From the NCBI GenBank assembly GCA_017619585.1, contig JAFZSA010000018.1:45244-109243 (forward strand): a stretch of 64,000 bases of DNA. Direction: 5' to 3'. Numbering within the stretch: the first letter of the stretch is position 1; the number at the start of each line of letters is the position of its first letter. A program made the translations under genes and the position numbers. The notes under the pieces are model-generated. The model was not told the DNA's origin. It made no database searches and saw only the letters and a list, made by a program, of their open reading frames with translations. The stretch is from Bacteroidaceae bacterium. Its GTDB lineage: Bacteria; Bacteroidota; Bacteroidia; Bacteroidales; Bacteroidaceae. Shown piece by piece: positions 21,245 through 30,626 of this stretch.

Positions 21245-23269
21245 ATGGAAGACATTTTGCAAGATAACGTGCAGGAAAAGGTGAATTACGATGAAGAGAA
21301 CATCCGTCACCTTTCTGACATGGAGCATGTAAGACTCCGTCCGGGTATGTATATTGGTCGTCTTGGCGACGGCTCGCAGGCTGAGGACGGAATTTATGTT
21401 TTGTTGAAGGAGGTCATTGACAACAGTATAGACGAGTTCAAGATGAATGCCGGTAAGCGCATTGAGGTTACGGTAGAAGAGAACCTGCGCTGTAGCATTC
21501 GTGACTATGGTCGTGGTATTCCCCTTGGAAAACTGGTTGAGGCTGTTTCGATGCTTAATACCGGAGGTAAGTATGACAGCAAAGCGTTCAAGAAGAGTGT
21601 AGGTCTGAACGGTGTGGGTCTGAAGGCTGTAAATGCCTTGAGCAGCCACTTCGAGGCGCACTCCTACCGTGACGGTCAGGTGCGTAGGACTGTCTTTGAG
21701 AAGGGTCTTATCGTCAGTGATACCACGGAGAAGACGGAAGATGAGGACGGAACATACATTTTCTTCGAACCTGATTCAACTCTTTTCAAGCATTACCAGT
21801 TCCGTGGTGAGCATATAGAGATTATGCTCCGTAACTACACCTATCTGAACACGGGCTTGACCATTATGTTCAATGGAAGGCGCATCCTGTCGCGTGAGGG
21901 TCTTTCAGACTTGTTGAAAGACCGCATGGACTATGATGCCTTATACCCCATTATCCATTTGAAGGGCGAGGATATAGAGATTGCCTTTACACATTGCAAG
22001 CAGAACGGTGAGGAGTACTACTCGTTTGTAAACGGACAGCACACCACACTGGGAGGTACCCATCAGGCTGCTTTCAAGAAATATATTGCTGAAGTCATCA
22101 AGGACTATAGCGGAAAGAACTACGAATATGGCGATATCCGCAATGGTATGGTGGCTGCCATCAGCATCAATATACAGGAACCTGTCTTTGAAAGCCAGAC
22201 AAAGGTGAAGCTGGGCTCTTTGACTACTGCACCTGAGGATGGTATCAGCATAGACAAGTTCATTGGTGATTTTGTAAAGGAGCAGGTTGACAACTATCTG
22301 CACAAAAATACTGATGTCGCTGAGATTATCCTGCAGAAGATTGTGGAGAGCGAGCGGGAACGCAAGGCTATGGCCGGTGTTGCCAAGAAGGCCAGGGAGA
22401 TGAGTAAGAAGGCCAACCTGCATAACCGTAAGTTGCGCGACTGCCGTATCCATCTCTCTGATGTCAAAGGAACTCAGCAGGAGGATTCTTGTATCTTCAT
22501 CACCGAGGGCGACTCTGCCAGCGGTAGTATCACCAAGAGTAGGGATGTGAACACGCAGGCCGTGTTCTCATTGCGTGGTAAGCCCCTCAACTGCTTTGGC
22601 ATGACCAAGAAGGTTGTGTATGAGAATGAGGAGTTCAATTTGCTACAGGCTGCCCTGAACATAGAAGACGGTCTGGATGGCTTACGTTACAATAGGGTGA
22701 TAGTTGCTACCGATGCTGATGTGGATGGTATGCACATCCGTCTGTTGATGATAACATTCTTCTTGCAGTTCTTCCCTGATCTTATCAAGAAAGGTCACGT
22801 GTATATTCTGCAAACTCCCTTGTTCCGTGTTCGTGGCAGGAAGACAAAAATTGGTAAGCAGAAGTTGAAAGCCATAGAAGCAGAACTGGCTGCCCGTGAG
22901 AATAATACCGAGAACGAGGAAAGCAACAAGAAGCGTCCTCGCCATCTGAGCCTTACACAGGATTTCGTCACCCAGTATTGCTATACCGAGGAGGAGCGTT
23001 TGCAGGCCATAGAGGACTTGGGACCTGATCCTGAGATAACCCGTTTCAAAGGTCTGGGTGAAATCAGTCCGGACGAGTTCCGTAACTTCATCGGTCAGGA
23101 TATTCGTTTGGAACAGGTTACACTGAACAAGAGCGACCAGGTTGCTGAGATGCTGGAGTACTACATGGGTAAGAATACTATGGACCGCCAGAACTTCATC
23201 ATTGACAACCTGGTAATAGAAGAAGATTTGGCAGAAGAGGAGGAAGAACCGCATGAGTACACAGCCTAG
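21245..23269 (+). CDS. parE: DNA topoisomerase IV subunit B
   Basis: 674 residues. The GHKL ATPase domain shows [21 protein letters not shown] and [13 protein letters not shown]. The Toprim domain has [11 protein letters not shown] (Glu about 421) and [10 protein letters not shown]. It supplies the ATPase half of topoisomerase IV, which decatenates chromosomes. Bacteroidales carry separate gyrB and parE; the size and the divergent sequence favour parE, but parC is not in the window. The last 17 bases overlap coaD. Confidence 0.88.
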   Translation: MEDILQDNVQEKVNYDEENIRHLSDMEHVRLRPGMYIGRLGDGSQAEDGIYVLLKEVIDNSIDEFKMNAGKRIEVTVEENLRCSIRDYGRGIPLGKLVEAVSMLNTGGKYDSKAFKKSVGLNGVGLKAVNALSSHFEAHSYRDGQVRRTVFEKGLIVSDTTEKTEDEDGTYIFFEPDSTLFKHYQFRGEHIEIMLRNYTYLNTGLTIMFNGRRILSREGLSDLLKDRMDYDALYPIIHLKGEDIEIAFTHCKQNGEEYYSFVNGQHTTLGGTHQAAFKKYIAEVIKDYSGKNYEYGDIRNGMVAAISINIQEPVFESQTKVKLGSLTTAPEDGISIDKFIGDFVKEQVDNYLHKNTDVAEIILQKIVESERERKAMAGVAKKAREMSKKANLHNRKLRDCRIHLSDVKGTQQEDSCIFITEGDSASGSITKSRDVNTQAVFSLRGKPLNCFGMTKKVVYENEEFNLLQAALNIEDGLDGLRYNRVIVATDADVDGMHIRLLMITFFLQFFPDLIKKGHVYILQTPLFRVRGRKTKIGKQKLKAIEAELAARENNTENEESNKKRPRHLSLTQDFVTQYCYTEEERLQAIEDLGPDPEITRFKGLGEISPDEFRNFIGQDIRLEQVTLNKSDQVAEMLEYYMGKNTMDRQNFIIDNLVIEEDLAEEEEEPHEYTA

Positions 23270-23729
23270 ACGAGTCCTTTTCCCTGGCTCCTTTGATCCT
23301 TTTACCAAAGGACATGCCAATCTGGTGGAGCGTGGTTTGCAACTCTTTGACCATGTGGTTATTGCTGTGGGCTATAACGAACAGAAGCAAGGTTGGATTC
23401 CCGTACAGAAAAGGGTTGAGGCTTTGAAGGCATTATATGCTGGTGATTCTCGTGTAACCGTAGAAAGCTATTCTTGTCTTACTGCTGATTTTGCTAAGCA
23501 GTGTGGTGCCACAGCAATCCTGCGTGGCATACGTTCGGTTAAAGATTATGAGTATGAGGCGCAAATGGCAGATGTGAACAGACAGCTTTCGGGTATAGAG
23601 ACAATCCTGTTGTTTGCCGACCCACAGCTGAGTGCTGTCAGCAGTAGCATTGTGCGTGAACTGGCTCATTTTGGCAAAGATATAAAACCTTTCTTGCCTG
23701 AGGGGCTGCATTACACAGATAAGAAATAA
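23253..23729 (+). CDS. coaD: Phosphopantetheine adenylyltransferase
   Basis: 158 residues. The nucleotidyltransferase motif [13 protein letters not shown] (T/HxGH) is near the start and [17 protein letters not shown] motif appears as [10 protein letters not shown] near the end. It makes dephospho-CoA in coenzyme A synthesis. The start lies inside parE, suggesting coupling; the S41 protease starts 17 bases after it. Confidence 0.95.
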   Translation: MSTQPRRVLFPGSFDPFTKGHANLVERGLQLFDHVVIAVGYNEQKQGWIPVQKRVEALKALYAGDSRVTVESYSCLTADFAKQCGATAILRGIRSVKDYEYEAQMADVNRQLSGIETILLFADPQLSAVSSSIVRELAHFGKDIKPFLPEGLHYTDKK

Positions 23730-23746
23730 GAAAAACGGAAAAAGAA

Positions 23747-25342
23747 ATGAAAAGAAAGTTTTTGGGCCTGTTGGCGTTTTGCGTAGCACTCTCGTCTGCT
23801 GCCCAGTTTACCAATAACCGTCCATCGGAACAGCAGTCAAATGAATTGCAGCAGAATATGCAGAAACTGGTGATGGCCAGTGTGCTGATAAACGGTCGTT
23901 ATGTAGATAACGTGGATTCCAAGAAGATGGTGGAGGATGCTATCAATGGAATCCTCTCCAAGTTGGACCCGCATTCTGCCTATACCAATGCTACAGAGAC
24001 CAAGAAGTTTACAGAGCCCTTGGCAGGCAGTTTCGAGGGTATAGGTGTGCAATTCAATATGCTTGACGATACACTGCTGGTGATTCAGCCCGTTCCTAAG
24101 GGCCCCAGTGAGAAGGTGGGCATCATGGCTGGCGACCGAATCATCAGTGTAGCAGATACGGCTATTGCCGGCGTAAAAATGAGCAGGGAGGAGATTATGC
24201 GTCGTCTGCGCGGTCCTAAAGGTACTATTGCCCATTTGGGCGTTGTCAGACAAGGTATAAAGGAGACGTTGTTCTTCGATGTAAAGCGCGATAAAATCCC
24301 TGTGAACTCGGTAGATGCTGCTTATATGGTTACACCTAAGATAGGTCTGATACGTTTCAATAACTTTGCCCAGACTACACATCAGGAAGTGGTGGATGCC
24401 ATCAAGAAACTGAAGGAAAAAGGGATGGAGAATCTGATCATTGATCTTCAGCAGAACGGAGGCGGTTTCCTGCAGGCCGCTGCTGATATTGCCAGCGAGT
24501 TCCTGCCCAAAGGTAATATGATTGTCTATACCCGTGGTAGAAGTGTTCCCAGTCAGGAATTCCGTAGCACGGGTAACGGTATCTTTACTACTGGCAAGGT
24601 GGTTTGTCTGGTAGATGAATACAGTGCCTCGGCAGCAGAGATTCTGTCTGGTGCTATCCAGGATCAGGACCGCGGCATTGTGGTAGGTCGGCGTACCTTT
24701 GGTAAAGGTCTTGTGCAGCAACCCATAGATTTGCCTGACGGCAGTATGATACGTCTGACGACTGCCAGGTACTACACTCCCAGTGGCAGGTGCATACAGA
24801 AACCCTATGAGAAGGGCGACCGCCTGAGCTATGCCAAGGATGTTATCAACCGTTATAACAACGGCGAGTTGACGAATGCAGACAGTATTCATTTCCCCGA
24901 TTCATTGCGTTATCAGACTCTGCGTGAGAAGCGTACCGTGTATGGTGGAGGTGGCATCATGCCCGATTATTTTGTTCCCCTGGATACTACCAAATACAGT
25001 AAGTGCTATAGAGAACTGTCAGCAAAGAACCTGATTGTGAATGCCAGCCTGAAGTTCATGGATAAGAACCGCAAGAAACTAGCCAAAGAGTATCCTGATT
25101 TTGAACAGTTCAAGGCTACGTTCCAGGTTCCACAAGATGTTATAGACGGTATCTTTGCTGAGGGTGAGAAACAGAAGATAGTTCCCAAGGATGAAGAGGA
25201 TAAGGCCAAGGCAACAGAGAATGCCCGTTTGATTCTGAAGGGAATGGTGGCCCGTGACTTGTGGGATATGAGCGAGTACTTCAGCATCATCTACGAGGAT
25301 GATGAGGTGGTAAAGAAAGCTGTTGAATTGTTGCAGAAATAA
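23747..25342 (+). CDS. S41-family C-terminal processing protease (CtpA-like)
   Basis: 531 residues with a signal peptide (residues 1-19). A PDZ domain occupies about residues 95-175, and the S41 catalytic domain follows with Ser295 in DEYSASAAEIL and Lys320 in RTFGKGLVQ. It cleaves unfolded or tagged periplasmic proteins near their C-termini. Position after coaD and before ybeY is typical of Bacteroidales. Confidence 0.93.
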   Translation: MKRKFLGLLAFCVALSSAAQFTNNRPSEQQSNELQQNMQKLVMASVLINGRYVDNVDSKKMVEDAINGILSKLDPHSAYTNATETKKFTEPLAGSFEGIGVQFNMLDDTLLVIQPVPKGPSEKVGIMAGDRIISVADTAIAGVKMSREEIMRRLRGPKGTIAHLGVVRQGIKETLFFDVKRDKIPVNSVDAAYMVTPKIGLIRFNNFAQTTHQEVVDAIKKLKEKGMENLIIDLQQNGGGFLQAAADIASEFLPKGNMIVYTRGRSVPSQEFRSTGNGIFTTGKVVCLVDEYSASAAEILSGAIQDQDRGIVVGRRTFGKGLVQQPIDLPDGSMIRLTTARYYTPSGRCIQKPYEKGDRLSYAKDVINRYNNGELTNADSIHFPDSLRYQTLREKRTVYGGGGIMPDYFVPLDTTKYSKCYRELSAKNLIVNASLKFMDKNRKKLAKEYPDFEQFKATFQVPQDVIDGIFAEGEKQKIVPKDEEDKAKATENARLILKGMVARDLWDMSEYFSIIYEDDEVVKKAVELLQK

Positions 25343-25360
25343 GAGGAAACTTCCGCGGCT

Positions 25361-25792
25361 ATGATATTATATAATGTAGTGAATACTGAGATGCCGTCCA
25401 TCAACCAGCAGAAGGTTTCTGAATGGGTGCGTGAGGTAGCTGCATCGTATCAGCGTCATGTGGGGGATATCAACTTCATCTTTGTGGATGACGAGGAGAT
25501 ACTGCGTGTCAACAGGGAGTTCATAGGACATGACTATTATACGGATCATATAGGCTTCGATTACAGTAGTGGTACTACCATATCGGGCGATATATACATA
25601 GGGGTTGATACAGTGCGAACCAATAGTGAGAAGTTGGGCTGCGCGTATGCCGAGGAATTGCATCGTGTCATCATACATGGCGTTTTGCACCTTTGCGGCA
25701 TTGAGGATAAAACGCCTCAGGAAAGGGCTCAGATGCAGGAAGCTGAAGATAAGGCATTAGCTGCCTTCCCCGCTATGAACTATGAATTATGA
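25361..25792 (+). CDS. ybeY: Endoribonuclease YbeY (rRNA maturation)
   Basis: 143 residues. The metal site reads HGVLHLCGIEDK: two histidines of the usual H-x3-H-x5-H motif are present, and the third position is Asp rather than His. To my knowledge this variant is seen in Bacteroidetes YbeY, so activity is still expected. It takes part in 16S rRNA 3'-end maturation and ribosome quality control. The C-terminal codons (AAF PAMNYEL) run into an ATGAATTATGAATTA-type repeat shared with gaps. Confidence 0.92.
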   Translation: MILYNVVNTEMPSINQQKVSEWVREVAASYQRHVGDINFIFVDDEEILRVNREFIGHDYYTDHIGFDYSSGTTISGDIYIGVDTVRTNSEKLGCAYAEELHRVIIHGVLHLCGIEDKTPQERAQMQEAEDKALAAFPAMNYEL

Positions 25793-25810
25793 ATTAAGAA
25801 TTAAACTAAG

Positions 25811-26845
25811 GTGGAAGAATTCGATATAAGACAAGAGGGACGTAACAAGGAGAAGGACTTCGAGAATGCCCTTCGTCCTTTGCGCTTCGAGGACTTTAGC
25901 GGTCAGATGAAGGTGGTAGAGAATCTGCGCATCTTTGTAGAGGCTGCCAAGTATCGCGGTGAGCCCTTGGATCATACCCTGTTGCATGGCCCTCCAGGTT
26001 TGGGTAAGACCACACTGAGCAATATCATTGCCAATGAATTGGGCGTGGGCTTTAAGCTAACCAGCGGTCCTGTCTTGGATAAGCCGGGTGACTTGGCAGG
26101 TATTCTTACCAGTCTGGAGCCTAATGACGTGCTCTTCATAGACGAGATACACCGTCTCAGCCCAATTGTGGAGGAGTATCTGTATAGTGCCATGGAGGAC
26201 TATCGTATAGACATCATGATAGATAAGGGCCCAAGTGCCCGTAGCATACAGATAGACCTGGCACCTTTTACGCTGGTGGGAGCTACCACCCGTAGCGGTT
26301 TGCTTACAGCACCGTTGCGTGCCCGTTTCGGTATTAATATGCACCTTGAGTATTACGATGCTGATACCTTGCAGCGTATTGTTACACGTAGTGCCGGTAT
26401 TTTGGGGCTTCCTATAGATGCCGAGGCTGCCGGTGAGATTGCCAGTCGTAGTCGAGGCACGCCACGTATTGCCAATGCTCTTCTGCGTCGTGTCCGTGAT
26501 TTTGCGCAGGTGAAGGGTAACGGCGAGATTGATCTTAAGATTGCCCGTATAGCTTTGGAAGCGCTGAATATAGACCGTTATGGTCTGGACGAAATTGATA
26601 ACAAGATTCTGCTTACCATCATTGACAAGTTCAAGGGCGGACCAGTGGGCATCAATACCATAGCGACTGCTATTGGCGAGGATGGCGGTACACTGGAGGA
26701 GGTATATGAGCCTTTCCTGATAAAAGAGGGCTTCCTGAAGCGTACACCCCGTGGTCGTGAGGTGACAGAATTAGCTTATTCCCATCTTAAGCGTCCTATG
26801 GGCGGTAGATTTGGTAATCCGCTGCAGGGGGATCTCTTTGATTGA
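25811..26845 (+). CDS. ruvB: Holliday junction branch-migration helicase RuvB
   Basis: 344 residues from a GTG start at 25811, chosen because the N-terminus ([10 protein letters not shown] ... [12 protein letters not shown]) aligns with other RuvB proteins from that point. Walker [10 protein letters not shown], Walker B DEIHRL, sensor GATTR and arginine-finger region [12 protein letters not shown] are intact, and the C-terminal winged helix is complete. It drives branch migration with RuvA, which is not in the window. Confidence 0.97.
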   Translation: MEEFDIRQEGRNKEKDFENALRPLRFEDFSGQMKVVENLRIFVEAAKYRGEPLDHTLLHGPPGLGKTTLSNIIANELGVGFKLTSGPVLDKPGDLAGILTSLEPNDVLFIDEIHRLSPIVEEYLYSAMEDYRIDIMIDKGPSARSIQIDLAPFTLVGATTRSGLLTAPLRARFGINMHLEYYDADTLQRIVTRSAGILGLPIDAEAAGEIASRSRGTPRIANALLRRVRDFAQVKGNGEIDLKIARIALEALNIDRYGLDEIDNKILLTIIDKFKGGPVGINTIATAIGEDGGTLEEVYEPFLIKEGFLKRTPRGREVTELAYSHLKRPMGGRFGNPLQGDLFD

Positions 26846-26868
26846 ACATAGAGCATCGCGGTAGCAAA

Positions 26869-26897
26869 TTCTTCATTCTTCACTCTTCATTCTTCAT
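26869..26897. repeat. CTTCATTCTTCACTC simple repeat, intergenic copy
   Basis: The run TTCATTCTTCACTCTTCATT lies between ruvB and the next gene. Its complement is translated in the secreted-protein gene at 30694-30725. Confidence 0.8.
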
Positions 26898-26905
26898 AAA
26901 AAAGT

Positions 26906-28138
26906 ATGGTGCTGAATTACATTTGGATAGGTTTCTTTCTTATCGCTTTTGTCATAGCGTTGGTAAAGTTGGTGTTCCTGGGCGACTTTGAAGTCTTCCC
27001 TGCTATGATGGATTCCACCTTCGAATCGTCTAAGACAGCCTTTGAGATTTCATTGGGTCTGACGGGCGTACTCTCTTTGTGGCTTGGAATCATGAAGATT
27101 GGTGAGAAAGGTGGTGTGGTTAATGCTTTGGCCAAACTGCTGAGTCCTGTCTTTGTGAAGCTGTTCCCGGAAATTCCCAAGGGACATCCCGTTACGGGAA
27201 GTATCTTTATGAATATTGCTGCCAATATGCTGGGACTGGATAATGCTGCCACACCGCTGGGCCTGAAGGCGATGGAGCAGATGCAGGAACTGAATCCCAG
27301 GAAGGATACGGCATCCAATCCCATGATTATGTTTCTGGTGCTGAACACCAGTGGCCTGACGCTGATACCTATATCTATTATGGTATATCGTGCCCAGATG
27401 GGAGCGGCTCAGCCTACAGATATCTTTATACCTATCCTGCTGGCTACCTTCTGTTCTACGTTGGCGGGCATTATTATCACCAGTTTGTTCCAAAAGATTA
27501 ACCTGCTGAACCGTACCATGTTGCTGACACTGGGCGGCGCTGCTTTGGTGATGGCTACAATTATATGGGGATTCGGACAGATGGATTCGCTGCTGATGAA
27601 CAAGGTAAGCATTAGTGCAGCCAACATCATCCTGATGCTGATTATCATAGCCTTTATCCTGGCTGGCATGCGCAAGAAGGTTAATGTCTATGATGCCTTT
27701 ATAGAGGGTGCCAAGGAAGGCTTTACTACGGCAGTTAGGATTATTCCTTATCTGGTGGCAATCCTTGTTGGCATTGGAGTGTTCCGTGCATCAGGGGCAA
27801 TGGATATGCTGATTGACGGCATCAAATACGGTGTGGCGACCTGTGGCGGCAATACCGATTTTGTGGAAGCCTTGCCTACGGCACTGATGAAACCGCTATC
27901 GGGTAGCGGGGCACGCGGCATGATGATAGACACCATGACCACTTATGGGGCTGATTCGTTTGTGGGAAGGTTGAGTTGTATCTTCCAAGGTTCAACGGAT
28001 ACCACCTTCTATATACTGGCTGTTTATTTTGGCAGCGTTGGGGTTGCCAAGATGCGCCATGCTGTTGCCTGCGGTCTGTTGGCAGATCTGGCAGGTATTA
28101 TTGCAGCAATAGCAATTGCATATATGTTCTTTGGTTAA
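26906..28138 (+). CDS. SpmA-SpmB-like nucleoside-recognition (Gate) membrane protein
   Basis: 410 residues, about 10 membrane segments. Two Gate-domain halves are fused: the first has MNIAANMLGLDNAATPLGLKA, typical of SpmA; the second, from about residue 230, resembles SpmB with ALMKPLSGSGARGMMID. In spore formers SpmA and SpmB are separate; Bacteroidetes, which do not sporulate, carry the fused form. Transport substrate is unknown. Confidence 0.85.
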   Translation: MVLNYIWIGFFLIAFVIALVKLVFLGDFEVFPAMMDSTFESSKTAFEISLGLTGVLSLWLGIMKIGEKGGVVNALAKLLSPVFVKLFPEIPKGHPVTGSIFMNIAANMLGLDNAATPLGLKAMEQMQELNPRKDTASNPMIMFLVLNTSGLTLIPISIMVYRAQMGAAQPTDIFIPILLATFCSTLAGIIITSLFQKINLLNRTMLLTLGGAALVMATIIWGFGQMDSLLMNKVSISAANIILMLIIIAFILAGMRKKVNVYDAFIEGAKEGFTTAVRIIPYLVAILVGIGVFRASGAMDMLIDGIKYGVATCGGNTDFVEALPTALMKPLSGSGARGMMIDTMTTYGADSFVGRLSCIFQGSTDTTFYILAVYFGSVGVAKMRHAVACGLLADLAGIIAAIAIAYMFFG

Positions 28139-28141
28139 AAG

Positions 28142-28172
28142 GCCCCCTCCCCGCTCCCCCTTTGGAGGAGGG
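28142..28172. repeat. GC-rich palindromic repeat before the flippase gene
   Basis: GCCCCCTCCCCGCTCCCCC is followed by TTTGGAGGAGGG. It is in opposite orientation to the copy at 28245-28274, so the pair brackets the flippase start. Confidence 0.85.
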
Positions 28173-28207
28173 CTAAAACGCAAATTTGTAAATTCTGTTC
28201 GTTAATA

Positions 28208-29710
28208 ATGATAAAGAATAATCAACCTGCTTCCCAAGGTCTTCACTCCCCTAAAGGGGGAGCTGGAGGGGGCTTAAAATCACTTGCAAAAGACACCGCT
28301 ATTTATGGCTTGAGCAGCATTATAGGTCGTTTTCTGAACTATTTGCTGGTACCTCTTTATACTCATTATATGCCCACCGGGTCGGGCGACTATGGTATTT
28401 CCACCAATCTCTATGCCTACACAGCACTGATTCTGGTGCTGCTGACATTTGGTATGGAGACTACCCTGTTCCGTTTTGCCAATGATGAGGGCGAAAAGTC
28501 TGATACGGTTTTCTCTACCGGTTTTGGTCTGATAGCCTCGCTGACAGCGGTGTTCCTGGCCCTTGTCTTTGGTTTCATCACCCCCATTGCTGACAAGTTG
28601 GGCTATGCCGAACATCATAACTACTTGCTGATGATGGCTGCTGTTGTTGCAATGGATGCATTGCAGGCATTGCCCTTCTCATACTTGCGATTCCAGAAAC
28701 GTCCCATTCGTTTTGCTTCGCTGAAATTGTTATTCATAGCTTTCAATATCGGACTGAATGTACTGTTCTTTGTGATACTGCACAAGACCAGCGTCTTCTA
28801 TGTCTTTGCCCTCAATCTGGCATGTACGGGTCTGATTACCTTGCTTTTTATTCCCGAGATATTCAAGATACAGTGGCATTTCGACTGGACTTTGCTTCGC
28901 AGGATGCTCAGTTATTCGTGGCCCATCCTTATCTTGGGTATTGCTGGTATCTTGAATCAGGTTGCTGATAAGATAATGTTCCCATTGGTTTATCCTGATG
29001 AGACTGCTGCCAATGTCCAACTGGGCATCTATGGCAGTTGTGTAAAGATAGCCATGATTATGGCCATGATAACCCAGGCCTTCCGTTATGCTTATGAACC
29101 TATAGTCTTTGCTAAGGCAAAGGATGGCGACAAGAATGAATACTATGCCGTAGCGATGAAGTACTTCTTGGTCTTCACCCTGTTGGCTTTCCTCTGTGTA
29201 ATGGGTTATATAGACGTGCTGCAACTTATCCTTGGTAAGGGCTATCGCGAGGGAATGGCTGTTGTGCCCATTGTAATGGTAGCTGAGATCATGATGGGTG
29301 TTTATTTCAACCTTTCGTTCTGGTACAAGCTTATTGATAGGACTATCTACGGAGCCTGGTTCTCACTGGCAGGCTGTACCGTTCTGTTTGCTGTCAATTA
29401 TTACTTCATTCCTCAGTACAGCTATATGGCTTGTGCATGGGGTGGAGTCGCCGGCTACGGAACAGCCATGGTGCTCTCCTATATTGTGGGGCAGATAAAG
29501 AATCCTATTCCTTATCCTATGAAGAGCATCATGGTGTATGTGTTGCTAACAGCCCTCTTCTATGCGGTGATGCAACTGGTACCCAGCGAGTGGCCTCTGG
29601 TATTGCGTCTGGCCATCAATACGGTGCTGATATGCGCCTTTGTGGGGCACATCCTTTATCATGATCTGCCCCTCAAATCGCTTCCCGTAATCGGTAAGTA
29701 TTTCCGGTAA
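28208..29710 (+). CDS. Polysaccharide flippase (Wzx/MATE-like superfamily)
   Basis: 500 residues, about 12-14 membrane segments over nearly the whole length, as in lipid-linked oligosaccharide flippases. The conserved domain starts at about residue 21 (LAKDTAIYGLSSIIGRF). Residues about 13-24 (HSPKGGAGGGLK) are encoded by a GC-rich palindromic repeat, and the next in-frame Met is far inside the domain, so the repeat must be translated if the start is ATG 28208. No glycosyltransferase genes adjoin it. Confidence 0.85.
   Translation: MIKNNQPASQGLHSPKGGAGGGLKSLAKDTAIYGLSSIIGRFLNYLLVPLYTHYMPTGSGDYGISTNLYAYTALILVLLTFGMETTLFRFANDEGEKSDTVFSTGFGLIASLTAVFLALVFGFITPIADKLGYAEHHNYLLMMAAVVAMDALQALPFSYLRFQKRPIRFASLKLLFIAFNIGLNVLFFVILHKTSVFYVFALNLACTGLITLLFIPEIFKIQWHFDWTLLRRMLSYSWPILILGIAGILNQVADKIMFPLVYPDETAANVQLGIYGSCVKIAMIMAMITQAFRYAYEPIVFAKAKDGDKNEYYAVAMKYFLVFTLLAFLCVMGYIDVLQLILGKGYREGMAVVPIVMVAEIMMGVYFNLSFWYKLIDRTIYGAWFSLAGCTVLFAVNYYFIPQYSYMACAWGGVAGYGTAMVLSYIVGQIKNPIPYPMKSIMVYVLLTALFYAVMQLVPSEWPLVLRLAINTVLICAFVGHILYHDLPLKSLPVIGKYFR
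28245..28274. repeat. GC-rich palindromic repeat translated at the flippase N-terminus
   Basis: ACTCCCCTAAAGGGGGAGC followed by TGGAGGGGGCT, about 13 codons after the start. The epimerase gene carries a repeat at the equivalent position. Confidence 0.9.
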
Positions 29711-29729
29711 AATTTTATTTTGGGTTGAT

Positions 29730-29753
29730 TTAGGCTTTTTACTCTTAGCCTAA
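29730..29753 (+). terminator. Possible weak hairpin after the flippase gene
   Basis: Arms TTAGGCT and AGCCTAA with a 10-base loop and no T-run. Low confidence. Confidence 0.3.
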
Positions 29754-29798
29754 GCAGGAAAACACGCCTGTCAGGTGAGTATTAAGAAAAAAAGTTGT

Positions 29799-29806
29799 AT
29801 CTTCGC
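29799..29806 (+). promoter_or_regulatory. Possible -7 element for the ORF6N gene
   Basis: TATCTTCG, a close variant of TAnnTTTG, lies 24 bases before ATG 29830. The same octamer is used before the SGNH gene at 57320. Confidence 0.45.
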
Positions 29807-29829
29807 ATTTCGAAAATTGAATTAACGTA

Positions 29830-30405
29830 ATGAACGAGATACAGATCATCCAAAGTAAAATATACGAGATTCGTGGTCAACGAGTGATGTTGGATTGCGA
29901 TTTAGCAGAGGCGTATGGTGTGGATACGTCCCAGTTGAAAAGACAGGTTCGCCGTAACATTGAGCGTTTTGAGGGCGAGGATTTTATGTTTGAAGTAACA
30001 CGCGAAGAACTATCAAGATGCCAAATTGGCACCTTGAACATAAAACGAGGGCAAAACATAAAATATCTTCCATTTGCGTTTACAGAACTTGGTGTTGCTA
30101 TGTTAAGTAGTGTTTTACGCTCACAAGAGGCTATCAAGGTAAATCGCGGCATAATGCGTGCCTTTGTAGCTCTCCGTCGTATGGCAGCTACCTTGCCTAA
30201 TACAGCATCTGATGTAGCTCAACTGCGCAAGGACTTTGAAGAGTTGAAACTGGATATTGAGGATATCATGCGTGATCAGAACGAAATAAACGAAGATACA
30301 CGACTTCAACTAGACGCCATCAGCACCGCATTAGCTGCACTGCAATCCAAAGAGCCAAAGCAGAAACCTAGACGCAAAATAGGGTTTATTCAAGACGAGG
30401 AATAA
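29830..30405 (+). CDS. ORF6N-domain DNA-binding protein
   Basis: 191 residues. The N-terminal 100 residues match the ORF6N family (IYEIRGQRVMLDCDLAEAYGV, FMFEVTREEL, FAFTELGVAMLSSVL), a domain common in phage and mobile-element regulators. The C-terminal part is a predicted coiled coil (DVAQLRKDFEELKLDIEDI) with a basic tail. No other phage gene surrounds it, so it is a lone copy, as often seen in Bacteroidetes genomes. Function unproven. Confidence 0.88.
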   Translation: MNEIQIIQSKIYEIRGQRVMLDCDLAEAYGVDTSQLKRQVRRNIERFEGEDFMFEVTREELSRCQIGTLNIKRGQNIKYLPFAFTELGVAMLSSVLRSQEAIKVNRGIMRAFVALRRMAATLPNTASDVAQLRKDFEELKLDIEDIMRDQNEINEDTRLQLDAISTALAALQSKEPKQKPRRKIGFIQDEE

Positions 30406-30434
30406 TCAACTTGCAAAATAAATTATTTAAGTTA
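30405..30434. repeat. 30-bp dispersed repeat, copy 2 (inverted)
   Basis: Nearly exact reverse complement of 9461-9490. A second stretch (TCAAGTTGATTTTTG... at 30450-30476) resembles 9439-9464, so the similarity extends beyond 30 bases. Confidence 0.75.
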
Positions 30435-30575
30435 ATTCCTGTCCAAAATCAAGTTGATTTTTGCTCATAAACAAGCCCAAAAGAATTCAGCCTCCAAACC
30501 CATTGTTTGCACGCTGAATTCGAGGCGTATTTAACGTGCAAACCATCCGTATTCAGTGTTCATACTCAAAGCACT

Positions 30576-30605
30576 AAAAAAGCGAAGCCAATGGCCTCGC
30601 TTTTT
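30576..30605. terminator. Bidirectional terminator between convergent genes
   Basis: AAAAAGCGAAGCC and GGCCTCGCTTTTT pair with one mismatch around a three-base loop, with A/T runs on both sides. Confidence 0.85.
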
Positions 30606-30626
30606 CCATTTCAAATATGATAGATT

